Assembly (NCBI RefSeq): GCF_030272615.1
Contig: NC_081408.1
Coordinates: forward strand, 761,724,673 to 761,788,672
DNA: 64,000 nucleotides
Direction of reading: 5' to 3'
DNA from: Cryptomeria japonica
Taxonomy: Eukaryota; Streptophyta; Pinopsida; Cupressales; Cupressaceae
Shown here: one piece after another, positions 12,091-24,562 of the stretch
How positions within the stretch are numbered: the stretch's first letter is position 1
Layout of the letters: every line of letters begins with the position of its first letter
Notes under the pieces: model-generated
Told to the model about the DNA's origin: nothing
What the model saw: the letters and a program-made list of their open reading frames with translations, nothing else
The model's database searches: none
Translations under genes and position numbers: made by a program

Positions 12091-12394
12091 TTTTCTCAAT
12101 TTTTGGCCTGATTTTTCATTTGATGCCCTGCCACGTGGCAGCCTGTGATTCTCTCGTAGGGTCTACTAGTCACCAGCTGTTTGTCGGGTCTGCCACATGT
12201 CCACCACCTCAGTAGTTTGGTCTCAGTCTTTCGGTGGAATTTCTTCTTCGGCGAGCGGTCTATAGGTCTCATCGAACAGGCACTTTCATTGAAACCTTCG
12301 GGCCCACCGCGGACCACCACCTGAGCGCCATGTCACTACTTCGTCATCGCCACCCGGACCTACCATCAGACTGCCACCTAACCCGGACCCACCT

Positions 12395-12620
12395 GCTGGA
12401 CCGCCATTGGACCCGCCACCTGTCTTTCGCCATTTTGCGATGGCTAATGAGCTTGCATCTTCGGGTCACAAAGTGACGTTGGTCGTTGGATCTCCTAAAC
12501 CTGCTCACTCGTTAACTCTTCGCGATCTGCCTGAGTTTTTTGCCATTTCGCAGAGCTTAACATGCGAGCATCTCCCCTTCGTGAAGTCACGACAACCGTT
12601 GGATCTCTTGCAACTTGCTC
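12395..12620 (+). pseudogene. UDP-glycosyltransferase-like N-terminal scrap
   Basis: The plus-strand translation reads FAMANELASSGHKVTLVVGSP, resembling the first helix and second strand of the GT1 N-terminal fold (family pattern: LAxxLASxGHxVTFV). A DLPEFF and SLTCEHLPF stretch follows, and similarity then fades. The His-containing catalytic loop (GHxxP) is not preserved; RHF stands near its place. The GC-rich block (about 12,100-12,800) contrasts with the AT-rich element around it and is antisense to gag. I infer a captured host gene fragment. Confidence 0.4.
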
Positions 12621-12949
12621 ACTGGTTAATTTGCTCCTTCTCTACAAAATTCACCTGCCTTGGGATCTGTGTTTGCATGGGGTCCACCTTGTCACCACCT
12701 ATCAGCCTCCTCGGTCACCTCGGGAAGCACGCCCATGCGCGTAGGGTCCACTTGGGTGCCCAACTAACACCATTCATCAAAAGCCTTCAAGACTTTGACA
12801 CTATGAATGGGTGGAGCCTTCGTTTTAAATATTAAAAACTCCCAGTGCACAGCCAATGTGGGATATATGCATTTTCCTGAGAATGCATTTATGAAGGTTT
12901 TACCTTAGTGTTTTATGAGAGCTTTGCATTTGCTTAAGATTTTCTGAGC

Positions 12950-13700
12950 TTCCTTCTTTACCATGCCACGAAGAGGGAGGATTGTTACTGGTTTTATGCC
13001 TACCAAATCTGAATTTGATTGGAATTTAAATACCTCCATGCACCACGCAGGCCATTACATTGCATTGGCTTGGAAGCCCTTTTGCATGCTATTCAACCAC
13101 GCATAGCGGAAGGACTTGCATTTGATGCTTCAGAGACCCATGCAAGGACAAGGATATTAACATTTGAACCTGCTAGTTGCAATTGCTTGAAAGTTCCCAT
13201 GCTTTTTACAATGCCACGTGAGAGGGAGGAGTTACTCCTACAAATTGCATTTGTTTTAACTTATTCATGCCCTCAGAATAATGCTATTATGTTGCATTTG
13301 TTTTAAAAGCTTTATGCAGCGTTTCAACACAAGGGGGGAGGTCTGCATTATATCACCCATTTGCCTGGAATTTAAACACCCTTCTCCAAAACACCAGTCA
13401 CGTGCCACGTGAGGGAGGGAGGGCTGCTAATTTGCACTTGCTGCAAGTTTCAATGCCCAATCATTGCATTTTCTCCACGTGTTTAATCGCTGCCCCTTTA
13501 TTACCACGCACAGGCATGGATTTTGGATTTGCTGTGGAATTTTTCTATGGATAAAAGCTTTTGAAAATTCTTACAACAACCATCACGTGGAAGGGAAGGC
13601 ACGTGAGAGGGGAGAGTTTAGGGAGGGGAGCTCTAGACTTGCCAATTGCATTTACTTCAAAGCTTCTGCAACTTTCAAGACATGCGTGGGAGGATGAAGG
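12950..13700. repeat. Degenerate repeats with CACGTG-type cores
   Basis: Four related blocks (near 12,962, 13,209, 13,396 and 13,597) contain GCCACG(TG)AGAGGGAGG, followed by a 'ttgcattt' block. Spacing is 187-247 bp. CACGTG palindromes also occur near 13,400 and 13,584. No believable ORF. Confidence 0.6.
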
Positions 13701-13849
13701 ATTGGCAAAACCATGGAATTCATTTTACATTTGCTCATACATATTTAACTTGGTGTTACCCTCCTCTGCAATCCTGACAATATGGACTCTTAGCTTGGTA
13801 ATGTTATTGCCCTTGTCTATCCGCTCAAAGATGCATATGTCCCCTCTCT

Positions 13850-15433
13850 GAAGACTATTTTGAACTAAAAATTGCATCCATCCATCCATAGATGACAAGT
13901 ACACTGAAGTCGCCTCTCACCATCCTACTGGTGAATCACAGTCGAGCTGACATTGATATACATTACCATGAAAAAACCATTTTACCGTAAAATTAATGCA
14001 CGGGCATGAACCAGGTCAGGCCCCAAAGTGGGTCCAGCTAAAAAAAAAATTGTTTTCATGCAACTAACCTTTGAAATGCCTTAGGAACCTCAAACATACC
14101 TCTGGAAATGATCGACACCATTTTTGGATCATGAAACTGAGTTTTACAACTTTCAGACACTTACGCCACATTTTCGCATTTAATCGCGAAGACGTAATTT
14201 TCAAACCAGTCAAAACACCTTTCTGGACCTTGCCATCTGACAAGTGTGTACTCTGATATACAAGCATGAACTCTACCAAACGGTTTTCCAAGATGAATCC
14301 CAAGTGAAGAGATATTAATTGTCGAAAATGACCAATTGGCTTTGTTGACATTGCGGACCTGATGAAGTCAATGTTCAGGCAACACATGATGCCTTTCTTA
14401 AAAATATCAAACGACCTCCGTAGACCTTCAAAATTGAGACATAGGTACCTTGAAGTATATATCAAATCTTAGAACACTCATTTTGACCAAAAAATTGATT
14501 GGGGATAAATGGTGCGCTCATGAAAATGGCCACTTTAACTGATACAACAATGAAAGTATGAAAGACTAAAAAAGATGGCTCAAGAAACCCTTTTGAAAAC
14601 CGATCAACCGGATTGGCAGAGGCTTGAAACTTGAACCATAGCTTGTCATTTATACCAGTAACAGCCCGGGACAAACATTCTGACATAACACTCACTAAGG
14701 CAACTTTTACACTTATGCAAAATAGGGCTCTGACTAGCAGTTGAAACAGGGATTTGTCAAAACATACAAACTGCAAAGAGTTCGAGCTTGGTAAACTGAG
14801 CAAATGGATTCATGAAGACTTGAAATTTTGCATGCTAACTCAAATTTATGCATAGAATTGAATCCAATTTGAAATTCTTCATGACGATCAATAGGGAAAA
14901 AGATATAAACACCCAAAGTAGGCTACTTAGTAAAATCTGCATTTGTGCCTAAAATGCACTTTCAGCTCACCCCTTGAAATGGGTACCTGATAAACTGATC
15001 CAAACTGAATTCTGAAAGTTGCACATCACTATATAGGCCAGATGAAAGGTGTAGGATACACTTCCCAAGCCTTACCCTTCGAAAGTCAACTGGCTCCATT
15101 CTACCCCCTCTCTAACTAGGCCATTCAAACTGACTCATTTGGAAATGCAAAGCAAAATTTTGAAATGGGCCTCTAAACTTGACTCAAATTTAATTAGTCC
15201 CAATAGTGGCTCTGACTGGGGATGGTTGATTGCAAGATGAACACAAGAATCTAAAATCTATGGTTAAGCAGACCACCCAAAAATGGATCATTTCTCTTCT
15301 CTTCTCAAAAATAGGGCTTCCTTATTCCACCCAAACAACAGGGCACTTTATTAAAAACCACACAACTAAAGCAAAGCAAGTATACAATATATACAAACAT
15401 ACTGACAATTGAATATAAAATGCTCAAACAATC
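13850..15433. other. Non-coding interior of the gag-only element
   Basis: Where pol would lie in a complete gypsy element. Only short frames (for example 14064-14465 minus, 133 codons) without recognisable motifs. No RT, RNase H or integrase signature in six frames. Confidence 0.55.
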
Positions 15434-17803
15434 TTAGCATTTACCTTTGTCAAAAATCGGATTCTCATCACTTGATACCATGATCCAAACAAAGGTACCT
15501 TTCAACAACAACTGAGCATACTCCTTATAATCAACCTCTTTCATCTCATTACTGTAACAACTGGTGTGCATACCTTTTGTTTGATTTTGAACTTCGTAAT
15601 CACACACTATTTCAAAAGTAAAATCATGAGACAAATCACAATAGAGGCTTTCCCACAAGCTGCCATACATTTCACTATCCTAATCAATTCTATCATTCAC
15701 AAAGGCATCATCATGCTGAACTTCAAAAATAAACCATTCAATCTCACTACTGTAGTTCTTATCAACACTCACCTTGCTATCATTTTCATTCATAGAATGA
15801 GGGACATTCATAACCAATTGATGCAAACAAGGAACATAAATGTTACAATCCAGATGTGATACTTCACTATGCTGATCACATTCTATATTATCCTTGTCTA
15901 TCAAACTCAACACATCCGCATCCTCAATATCCCATTCATGGAAAAGAATGCATACCTTTGGCTGAAGCAAATCCTCAGCTAAATCTTCTTCATTCAAACT
16001 TACATCCATCTGAAAAACTTCCATTTGTGGTCTGAAGTAGTCATCACATAACCCATGCCTCTTATCTTCATCATGAAGTAAAATTTTACAATACATGTTA
16101 CTGTTGTTTGGAATTTCATCAGCATTAAAAACTTGTTCAACACAAGGGGAAATTTCAGCATTTTCATCAAAGAGATCAACACCATGAACATTTATATCAA
16201 AGATAAAGAATCCCATCTCCAGTTCAAGCATACTATCAACATTCACATTCTCTTCGGGGTACTTAAAATTCCGAAAGCATTCAAATACTAGTTCATTTAA
16301 ATCTGAAAATAGAACATTATCAACACTGTTACATATGTTTTTATCTTCAAAGACACTTTCATTTTCATATTTCTGATTGAGGTATATAACTTGGTCTCCT
16401 CCTATATCATCTTCACAAGATGAATAATAAGAATTCTCATAACCATCATCAGTTGCATAACTGACATTCTTTTGCTGATCATAAGAAAGTGAATAACTCG
16501 TGCCAAGACCATTCTCATTCTGAAATTGATCTTCATTGTTCCTCTGTATACCTTCAAGGTGCTGAAAATCGAACTCAGTGTCCTCATAATCAGCAACACC
16601 ACTCCATTCTGAAACACATTCATCACTGGGTATACTTGCACTAAAAACACTATCAACATCATCCATAATTTGATTTTTAGATTTATCAGACTTAATCAAA
16701 ATCTGATTTTCATCATATTGCACATTTTCACTTGCATAATCAACAACATTTGGTAATCCTTCAGTATTTGGTATTGCAACATTAAACACATCAACAACAT
16801 GTAAAGATTGATGGTCATCACCATCATTGTTTTCATTTTTGCTATCCTTGAGAGATGCATGATTCACTTCATATTTGGCAGCTACATAATCAGCATAACC
16901 AGCATACAAATCAAATGGTGCATATCCCTTATATATGTCTATCTCTGTATCAGCATTATCACAACAATTCCCACTGATCATTCTGCCATTACTGTGAGAG
17001 GCAACCAGCATTAACAGCAGATATTCTTGACTCTGATTTAGCTTTGAATCACATATATCAGCAAAACTACTAGGAACAACAGGGCTTGACATATTTTGAC
17101 AAGGAATATTTTGTTCAACTTCACATGGTATTTCACCATTGAAGGTATTTTGATAAGAAACAACAGTAGACACAACTCTCTTGGATATCCCAAGTTTCAA
17201 ATTATTTTCAATTTCCCTAGCTATGTTAAAAGCTTCATACAAAGTTTCGAGTTCTTTGTTTCTCAATAAGAAACCTATCTTCTTCTCAAAAGAACTCATA
17301 TAAATATCCAAACATACTTTATCATCAAACTTATATTTTTTAGAAATTTTAGACAAAGCTTGTGAAAATATGATATTAAATGTTGGTACCAATTCATCTT
17401 CCCTGATTTGTATATAAGTGAATTCTTTCAACAAATCACAATCACTCATCTTTTCATCAAATTGGTCTAAGAAATCTGAAATCAATTCTTCCCATGAGGA
17501 AATACAATCTGCCGGCAAAAAAGAGAACCAATCCCTTGCATCCTCTTTCACTGACTGGATGAATAACTTCATGCACACATCCTCTTGGAAAATTTCAAAC
17601 TCTCCTATAAAATCTGAAAATCTTTTCACATGTTGACATGCTGATTTTGATTTCTTCCCACTAAATATGGGCAAATATTTTCTAATTTCTGTGGGTATGG
17701 GATTTGGGTAACCCAAAATATCTTTGAAATTTAGAGAAGCATAGTACTTCATACTGAAACCTTTCCTATTACATGGTTGTGACACTTCACTAGGCATGGT
17801 CAT
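15434..17803 (-). CDS. Gag polyprotein of the non-autonomous element (707 codons, TAG, 78 more)
   Basis: A structural protein that would form the particle around the RNA. ATG at 17803, with a second ATG two codons later. Residues of about 40-230 match the plant retrotransposon Gag core: KLFIQSVKEDARDWFSFLP, then WEELISDFLDQF, then a helical region with EAFNIAREIENNL. The remaining roughly 500 residues are acidic and low in complexity (DLYAGYADY, many D/E/N), with no zinc knuckle seen. A TAG at 15680-15682 is followed in frame by 81 more sense codons (last stop 15434). It may be a late nonsense change or a read-through site. The long open frame suggests the copy is fairly young or constrained. 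Confidence 0.75.
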
Positions 17804-18556
17804 ATGTGGAAATACACCCGACTGAAAAACTTCACTACACGTTTCTTTTTACTCCCACAAATGATTATACAACCTTGGATAAAAGAATGAAACACTTCAA
17901 GCACATATCCTTATTTCAAATCTATTCATAACATTGCTTGACACAAAGCTTTCCAAATTTGCATACTACAGAAGAACATATACATTGGACATTTCAGCAG
18001 AATGGATATGCAAATTAATTTGTGATTCCTCTCTTTCCCTCTTTACTAGTGCTGCTCACTTAATGGGAAAACTACATTACTCATTCAAATTTTCAGAACA
18101 AATGGTTTTGCATTGAAATTTCTGAAAATACCTGGGTGTTTGCAGGTGTAGGACTTGTAGATCTGAGCATTTATTTCAACTTTCAGCACTGTCTTTTACC
18201 TCAGAGTTGCCACCTCTTACACAAAGGACATTTTGAACAGCAGAAAGCCATTCAACACATATTTAAATTCTTTATTGTCTCCTTCAATCTTGCTGCAATA
18301 AACACTCTTCCAGGCTATTTAACACATATGGATTTGGGAAATCAACACCAAATCTATGTGTATCTTTCTACTGCACTTTTTTATAAAACTCTTATGATGA
18401 AGAACTTATCTAAGCATACAACTAATTTAATCATCACTATCTCAATGTGATTTATCAAATCATCTACTAATCCCTCAACCATAAAAGACATCTTCTACTT
18501 TGTGCAATCTCAATGGACTGACTAACTAGATGAAATTAGGCAATTTCTATTCAGCA

Positions 18557-18576
18557 TCCCCAGCAGAGTCACTATT
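18557..18576 (-). other. Primer binding site of the gag-only element
   Basis: The minus strand reads TAGTGACTCTGCTGGGGA right after the LTR end. This is close to the TTGGCGACTCTGCTGGGGA-type sites common in plant gypsy elements. The tRNA was not determined. Confidence 0.65.
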
Positions 18577-18578
18577 TT

Positions 18579-19082
18579 TGTTGTTCACCAAAAGTGATTA
18601 ACCCAAGTACACTTGCAATCCTTCTATGAAATGGCCAATTTCAGTCTATGAAACACATCAGGGCTTGGACAACATAACATAGGACCCTAATTAATCCTCT
18701 TGCACTTCAGGTTTTGCTAGACCTAGGGGGTACACCCTTTTGATGCATTAAATTAACTCATTTACTCACCATGAGAGCATCAATGAAGCAGATAAACCAT
18801 TCCACAAGCTCAACAAATTAGATAACATATACAGATTGGCTGGATCTTGTACAAATAATGGGTGAAACAGAGCTTTAGAAGGATAGAACACAAACCCCTA
18901 AACATAAAGAGAAATAGATTTGTCTTTAATTTGAATTAATCTGAGACTATCCCCAAATCTGCAAGACCAGTGCCTTGTTCATTGGGCAACAAAGTCACAC
19001 ACAGAACTGCAAATGTGCATCCATATTTACAAATTGGTTTTCCTTAAACAATATTCCTGCATTAACACCTTATACTAATGCA
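18579..19082 (-). repeat. 5' LTR (right) of the gag-only element
   Basis: 504 bp, the partner of 10903-11408. Differences include GGGGGGGACAC against GGGGGTACAC and many A/G and C/T changes, so the insertion is not recent. On the plus strand it is followed directly by an unrelated hairpin-rich block. Confidence 0.82.
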
Positions 19083-19182
19083 CTGGAGAATTTCGCACCA
19101 TAGGGCAAAGGTAGAGTTCGCATCAATCTTTTGGAGGTGAATTGCTTGCTTGAAAAAAACTTATGTTATGCACTCCAAATGA

Positions 19183-19400
19183 CACCATATATATATGGTG
19201 CTTGCTGACTTATTGGGTCGGCCCAATAAGTAATTGGCGTCAACTTCAAATTTGATTTCCACGCTAATGTATATATATTTGAATGCTTCCACCTTATATT
19301 ATATAGGGTCGGCCCTATATTGAATTTGGCGCCATTGTTAGTTTGAATGCCCACGCTACCTTTGGGTGTGGATACAAGTAAGGGCGGGCCCAACCCTATT
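19183..19400. repeat. Cluster of perfect palindromes with GGGTCGGCCC core
   Basis: Perfect 18-bp palindrome CACCATATATATATGGTG at 19183-19200. Hairpin ACTTATTGGG/CCCAATAAGT with loop TCGG at 19208-19231. Hairpin ATATAGGG/CCCTATAT, also with loop TCGG, at 19301-19320. A GGGCGGGCCC word is near 19,382. Probably part of an unidentified transposon end or LTR. Confidence 0.7.
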
Positions 19401-19764
19401 TAGCAAAAATCAAATGTTGCCTTGAGCAATTTGATTTTTGCTTTATAATTAATTTTCGAACTAGTTACAAACAACACTTACATAGATTGTTAAGACTGCA
19501 TGCCTCTTGACTTTGATGGGACTCCTTGACCTAAACAGAGACTCTAAATGCAAAAAACACCCACAAAATTCAGAAAATGTAAATTAATGTGCTGCAATTA
19601 TAAGAGAGCATTCACTTAAAGTTAACATTATGTTTTAGTAATTGGTATCAATAGGGCACCAAAGACAAAGGAGTTTACCAAATCCACTTAAACCTAAAAT
19701 ATAAAAAGAATTGGATCATACCCATTGTAGGGTTTCAAGAAATGTGGCAGTGGCATCTAATCTC

Positions 19765-19967
19765 ATACTTTTTAATATGTCATTGAGACTTGTTACCAAA
19801 ATCCCTAAAACTCTATAATCAGCACGCCGTTTTCAAGAATTTTGAATTTCTGGAAAGTTATATTTTGATACTTTTTAATATGTCATTGAGACTTGTTACC
19901 AAAATCCCTAAAACTCTATAATCAGCATGCTGTTTTCAAGAATTTTGAATTTCTGGAAAGTTATTTT
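19765..19967. repeat. 103-bp tandem duplication
   Basis: Two units, 19765-19867 and 19868-19967, nearly identical. One clear difference is CACGCCG in unit 1 against CATGCTG in unit 2, that is CpG to TpG twice. Confidence 0.88.
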
Positions 19968-20089
19968 GTGACCGATCCCTCTTCTTCAAATGTTGTTTAA
20001 ATGTTGTCAGCCACCAATTCTTGACTTTGCACAACATTATACATTTTGTTGGAAGAACTGTGGTTAACCCAGCTTCAGCTTATCACAAA

Positions 20090-20700
20090 CAGAAAATATT
20101 TGCATGTGATGCTAGCAAATCCCAAGATTTGCATGGATACTCATTTAAGAGACTAATAAACTTTAGCAAAGTTGCCAACAAGAGCTGGTTCTCATTAATT
20201 ATGATAGCTAGCCCCATGGTTAGGCTATATTGAAAGCAGTTAACACTGTGAAGAAATTCACAAAAAATTTGGGTTCCAAGCTCAGATTTGCACATCTTAA
20301 CACAAGAAGTTAGAATAGTCCACTAAAAAAGGGAGATTACAATATTCAAGATAAGTTAGCATGCCCCAATTAAAAAAACTGAACTCTTTGCACATCTGTT
20401 AATCAACCTTAAGCGCATAACAAACAAAATTATATTTGCCAACAAGATGTGTTACTTGTGCTAGCTAATCACAAGATTTATACTACCCATCTAATAAATT
20501 GATAAACTTTACAAAGTGCCAACAAGAAGTGTTACTTGTTAGTAATGTTGGCCAGCCCCACGGTAAGGTTATATTTAAACTAGTTGTCTGATAGTTGGGT
20601 TAAAAACTCAAGTATGCACAACTTAACACAATAATCTAGAGAAATCCACAAAGACATGCATGAGATTACACTATTAAAGATAATCTAAAGAAACATAAAA
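20090..20700. repeat. Diverged direct duplication, about 330 bp apart
   Basis: About 20,090-20,330 and 20,420-20,700 share blocks: 'gccaacaag', 'aagatttgcat/aagatttatac', 'ctagccccatggtt/ccagccccacggta', 'gcacatctt/gcacaactt' followed by 'aacacaa'. Old, indel-rich copies. Confidence 0.65.
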
Positions 20701-23700
20701 ATGCTTGCACACTTCATTTCAGCAAACGATCAGCCACCCTACTAGAGAAATAGAGGCCACCCAGGCCACGTGTCAATGGTCCTGTTCTTCCTCAGCTAGG
20801 AAAACCCATCACCTATATTCCTCCTTTGCAACAAAAGTCTCTGCCCCTATCTTCATACAAAGATGCAACTGGAAATCAACAAGTACTTTAAAATGATCCT
20901 TCTGTTTGTATTTTTTGTATTCCATTTTCCATTAGATTATATACCAGAGACATAAAAAGAAATATTAAATGGCCATTTGTCCTCTTGCGAATCATTCATA
21001 TCATTTAGTACCATGAAACCATCCTGGCAAAGCTGTTTGATTTTAAAGTCTTCATTCCGATTTTAGTCCCTGAACTTGCAATCTAATTGAAATGCAGGCC
21101 ATATCAGTCTTCTTCATGTGTCATATTCTTGAATTTTGTAGACATTATTCTTGATGTCCTTTAACTATTCCAAGATATATATGTCACCAATTCTTTTGTT
21201 CACTCATGCTTTCATCTATGCCCCAAACATTTTCTGTTCTAAACTCGTGACTATTCTTAGTCTTGTTTTACAGTTCTGACCCTATGTCTCTTCTCTTTCT
21301 CAGTTGGCTTTATTTTTGCAATTGGTTTCTTTTGAAGCTTGCCTGTACGCAAGGCTTGGGCTCTTGTCCTCTAATGCAAAATATAACTGAGAACATGTAA
21401 GTTTCAATGTTTCACATAATAGGATACACTAAGAATCTTGATCTACCATGAGTTAGCCATATAGCACATGCCTTGGGGTTTAGGCATAATTTACAATTAT
21501 TTTCCTGGTTTGATTACACATCAATACAAGCTCTGAATTTTTTCCCAGATGCTTTTTTTAAATGCATAAATGTTTGGTTCTTTTCTTTCTTTTATTTATA
21601 GTTTTTGCTCACCGTTTAAAATATGTAGTCACTATTATGATTATTTACAGTTTGCAGATACCACCACTTCATTCAAGATAATTAAATACTTTTAATGTTA
21701 CTAGGGGTTTCAGATGTTTGTTTGGTTTGAGGCTTTTGGCCATGTGATCCGGTTTCTAGGGGTTGCAGATGCAAATATGTTTTGACTGTTGAATTGTATA
21801 ATTTTTTGGTCACATATTTTATAAAGATGATAACATAATTTATTATGAAAATGATTTTGAGGTGACCGTATTGATGAACTGTAATTTTGATAATAGTTTT
21901 GAATCCTATTTTGTTTAGAACCATTACACCTTGATTTCAGACCATGCCTCAAAATTCCTTTCTTAAAGTTACAATTAATTCTCTGGTTATCGTGTATAAT
22001 GTCTATAAGAGCTATTATTGAATGGTTCAACATTTTTTTGTGATGAGATATTTTGTTGTTTTGTTTTGGATGATTGAATCTTTGATTTTTGGCTAGGGGT
22101 TTTATATAGTCTTTTGAGTCTTTGATTAGATTTTTGTTGAGAACTCTGCAATCTTTGTTTTATTATTTCAGTCATGCTTTCAGTTGTCTTTTATGGGGTT
22201 CATTTAGTGTTTTTTTTTTGTTGTTTGGAAGGCTTTTAGGATGCCATTTTGGGATAATATGTGAACCTTTGTTTTAGGATGAGACATTTTAAAAAAGCAT
22301 TTAAATTTCTTTCATAGAGCTTTTGGATGCTTATACATGTTCAAAATCAACTTAGCCCTTAACAACTTATAAACACTCAAAACTAATAGATAAGCAATAG
22401 TCTTAGTGAGTCTTAAATGGGAGGAGGAGACTAAGGTAGGGTTGGGTTGGCACCTATAATCTCCTGCTCAAATAATTCCAAATCTTGTCAATTATTGCTT
22501 ACAAAACTAAAGTCTTGCAATTTCTTGTCATTTATTGTCAGATAGTTGTTTCTTTCCCCACCATTTTTAGTTTGACCAATGGATATTACCATTGAATTCA
22601 TTTAAGTGCAGCAAGTGGTCAGACAAAATGACTGCTAATGTATTTTTTATATATATTTTCTTTGTATCAATCATCTGGCTTTTGAGTTCCCAAGTTTGCG
22701 TTCACATTATCATATTCAAACTCTTACACATTTTTTCAGCATACAGGATTTCCAGTTTACAATAGACTGCAATATTTGACTTCCTGGATATTGTTCTTCT
22801 GCATTGTTGCATTATTCATCCACAGGTATGAATTTAATGAGGCCATCTTTGAAGATCAACCATTCTTTAATTCATTACTTTCTGATTTATAGAAAATAAT
22901 ATTTTGTTATATTAAAAAAAAAAAACTCAGTTTCATACTGATATAATCCAACACTATTTATTAAACTAGTTACCGACCTTTATAATTTTATGTGTATACA
23001 ACTATCCTCTTTACTACATCAATTGTTGCTATTTAATTTTTCAATGTAGCCCATTTTCAGTCATCTATCTAAATAGAAAAGTATAAATCTCGTTCATAGC
23101 AATTGTCGTCTCATGTCTTTTCTCTTGTTAATAAAGATACAGTGAGAATATCAATATCCTGGGTCAATATAAAGGAACATCTTTTGGAGAGCTAACCCAT
23201 CATCTTTTTTGTCGTGCCGGAACATTGCTTCAGTTATTGACAAATTTTTCATTTGGCAGAATTCTTATGTGTTCCCCATTTCTATTTTTATTCTCTCAAA
23301 ATTTTCCAATTCTCTTCAATAATTGCTTACAAAAAAAATTCTTGCAATTTCTATAAAATCACTAATTTCAGTTGTAATCTTGTAGGTTGATTCTCTACCT
23401 TGTTCGTTTAAAACACTATCTGGCTCATGCAATTGTTTGGCTTGGGCCATACACTGCTGAAACAGGCTTTTGATCTTGGCATACAAGAGCAAAGAATTAC
23501 TATTTTGGATCAAGTATATTTTTCCAGACAATTAATATAAATTTGTGACACTACAAGTTTTGAATTACCTCCGGCATGGACATCATGTCATATTTATGTT
23601 GTAACTTATTCCAACAGAAAAGGATAACCATTTCAATTAAGTATGTTTTCCCAAACAAGAATTATAAATTTGTGACATTTTACGATATGTGCATAAATTT

Positions 23701-23827
23701 TCTTTCTTATTGACTACATGTGCAAAACACCAAAAATTTTGAATTGTTTTCACAAACAAATTTTCAATTTGAAAATTACCAGCCTATTGGCTCTTCGTTG
23801 TACGCAAAAAAAACGTGCAACTGCTAG
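20701..23827. other. Intergenic DNA without recognisable genes
   Basis: AT-rich, poly-T runs, short frames only. No conserved domain, RNA gene or transposon end recognised. Confidence 0.5.
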
Positions 23828-24562
23828 TTTTAACGTACAAGAGGCTTAAGGATAGCCCCCTATGGGACCGACGGACGGCATACACCTAAAATGGCACATC
23901 ACTGGTAGCAGTTTAGGTGTGTCAGCCATTTTAGGTGTGTCTGGCGGTGTTTGTAGACTGGTGTCTTAATATTTTCCTCGATGCTTGCATACGGGATGTG
24001 ACACACTCTGCAAGTTGTATCGATGGGCTGACTGATTACGGAGGGAAGTTTGAGAATGGAGGTGCTAAAACCTGCAAATAACGTTTGCAAGAGGAAACGT
24101 CTAAGATGTGCCAGGAGATGGTGCAGGGGCCGGGAGATGAATCAGAGAAGAAGCCAAAGAAGGTAAGGATTCATTCCACCATAGGGTTAGGTAAGGATTC
24201 CTTCCTTCCTAGGGTTTTATATATTTTTAACTGTTAAAGGCATAACGCCAAATTCTAAATGAACTCGATTTTTTTTTGGTTTTTAGTTCCTGCCTGCTGC
24301 AACATTTTGCTTTCTAACTCGATTTTTGAGGATCAACAATTATTGTTTTGAATCACTTGAATCTTTGTTTCTGCCTGCTGCAACATTTTGCTTTCCAACT
24401 CGATTTTTGAGGATGAACACTAATTGTTTTGCTTTCTAACTCGATTTTTGAGGACGTACAATTATTGTTTTGAATCACTTGAATCTCTGTTCTTCCGGCT
24501 TAGTAATAGTTTTGAAGGCAGCAGTCAATAATAACCTTAATGATTATATCAAATGTTATAAC
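23828..24562 (+). repeat. Left copy of a 735-bp direct repeat with possible first exon
   Basis: Nearly identical to 27998-28729. Both copies contain a short frame that ends at a good splice donor. In this copy it reads MCQEMVQGPGDESEKKPKK from the ATG at 24116, with donor GTAAGG at 24163. Both then carry an AT-rich stretch with three tandem blocks (CTTTCTAACTCGATTTTTGA and variants), which looks like an intron. I infer a duplicated promoter-first exon-first intron piece. No downstream exon was found. The ends are not TG...CA, so LTR status is unlikely. Confidence 0.6.

Larger units (their letters stand above)
10903..19082 (-). mobile_element. Gag-only non-autonomous LTR retrotransposon
   Basis: Direct repeats of about 505 bp (10903-11408 and 18579-19082) with TG...CA ends bound an 8.2 kb unit. 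A PBS lies inside the right repeat and one long Gag ORF (15434-17803) reads from right to left, so transcription is on the minus strand. No protease, RT, RNase H or integrase was found between the repeats. Published plant elements of this design are called TR-GAG; they must borrow pol from a relative. Bases outside the two ends (GATCT and CTGGA) do not match. Either the repeat limits are imperfect or recombination has occurred. Confidence 0.7.
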
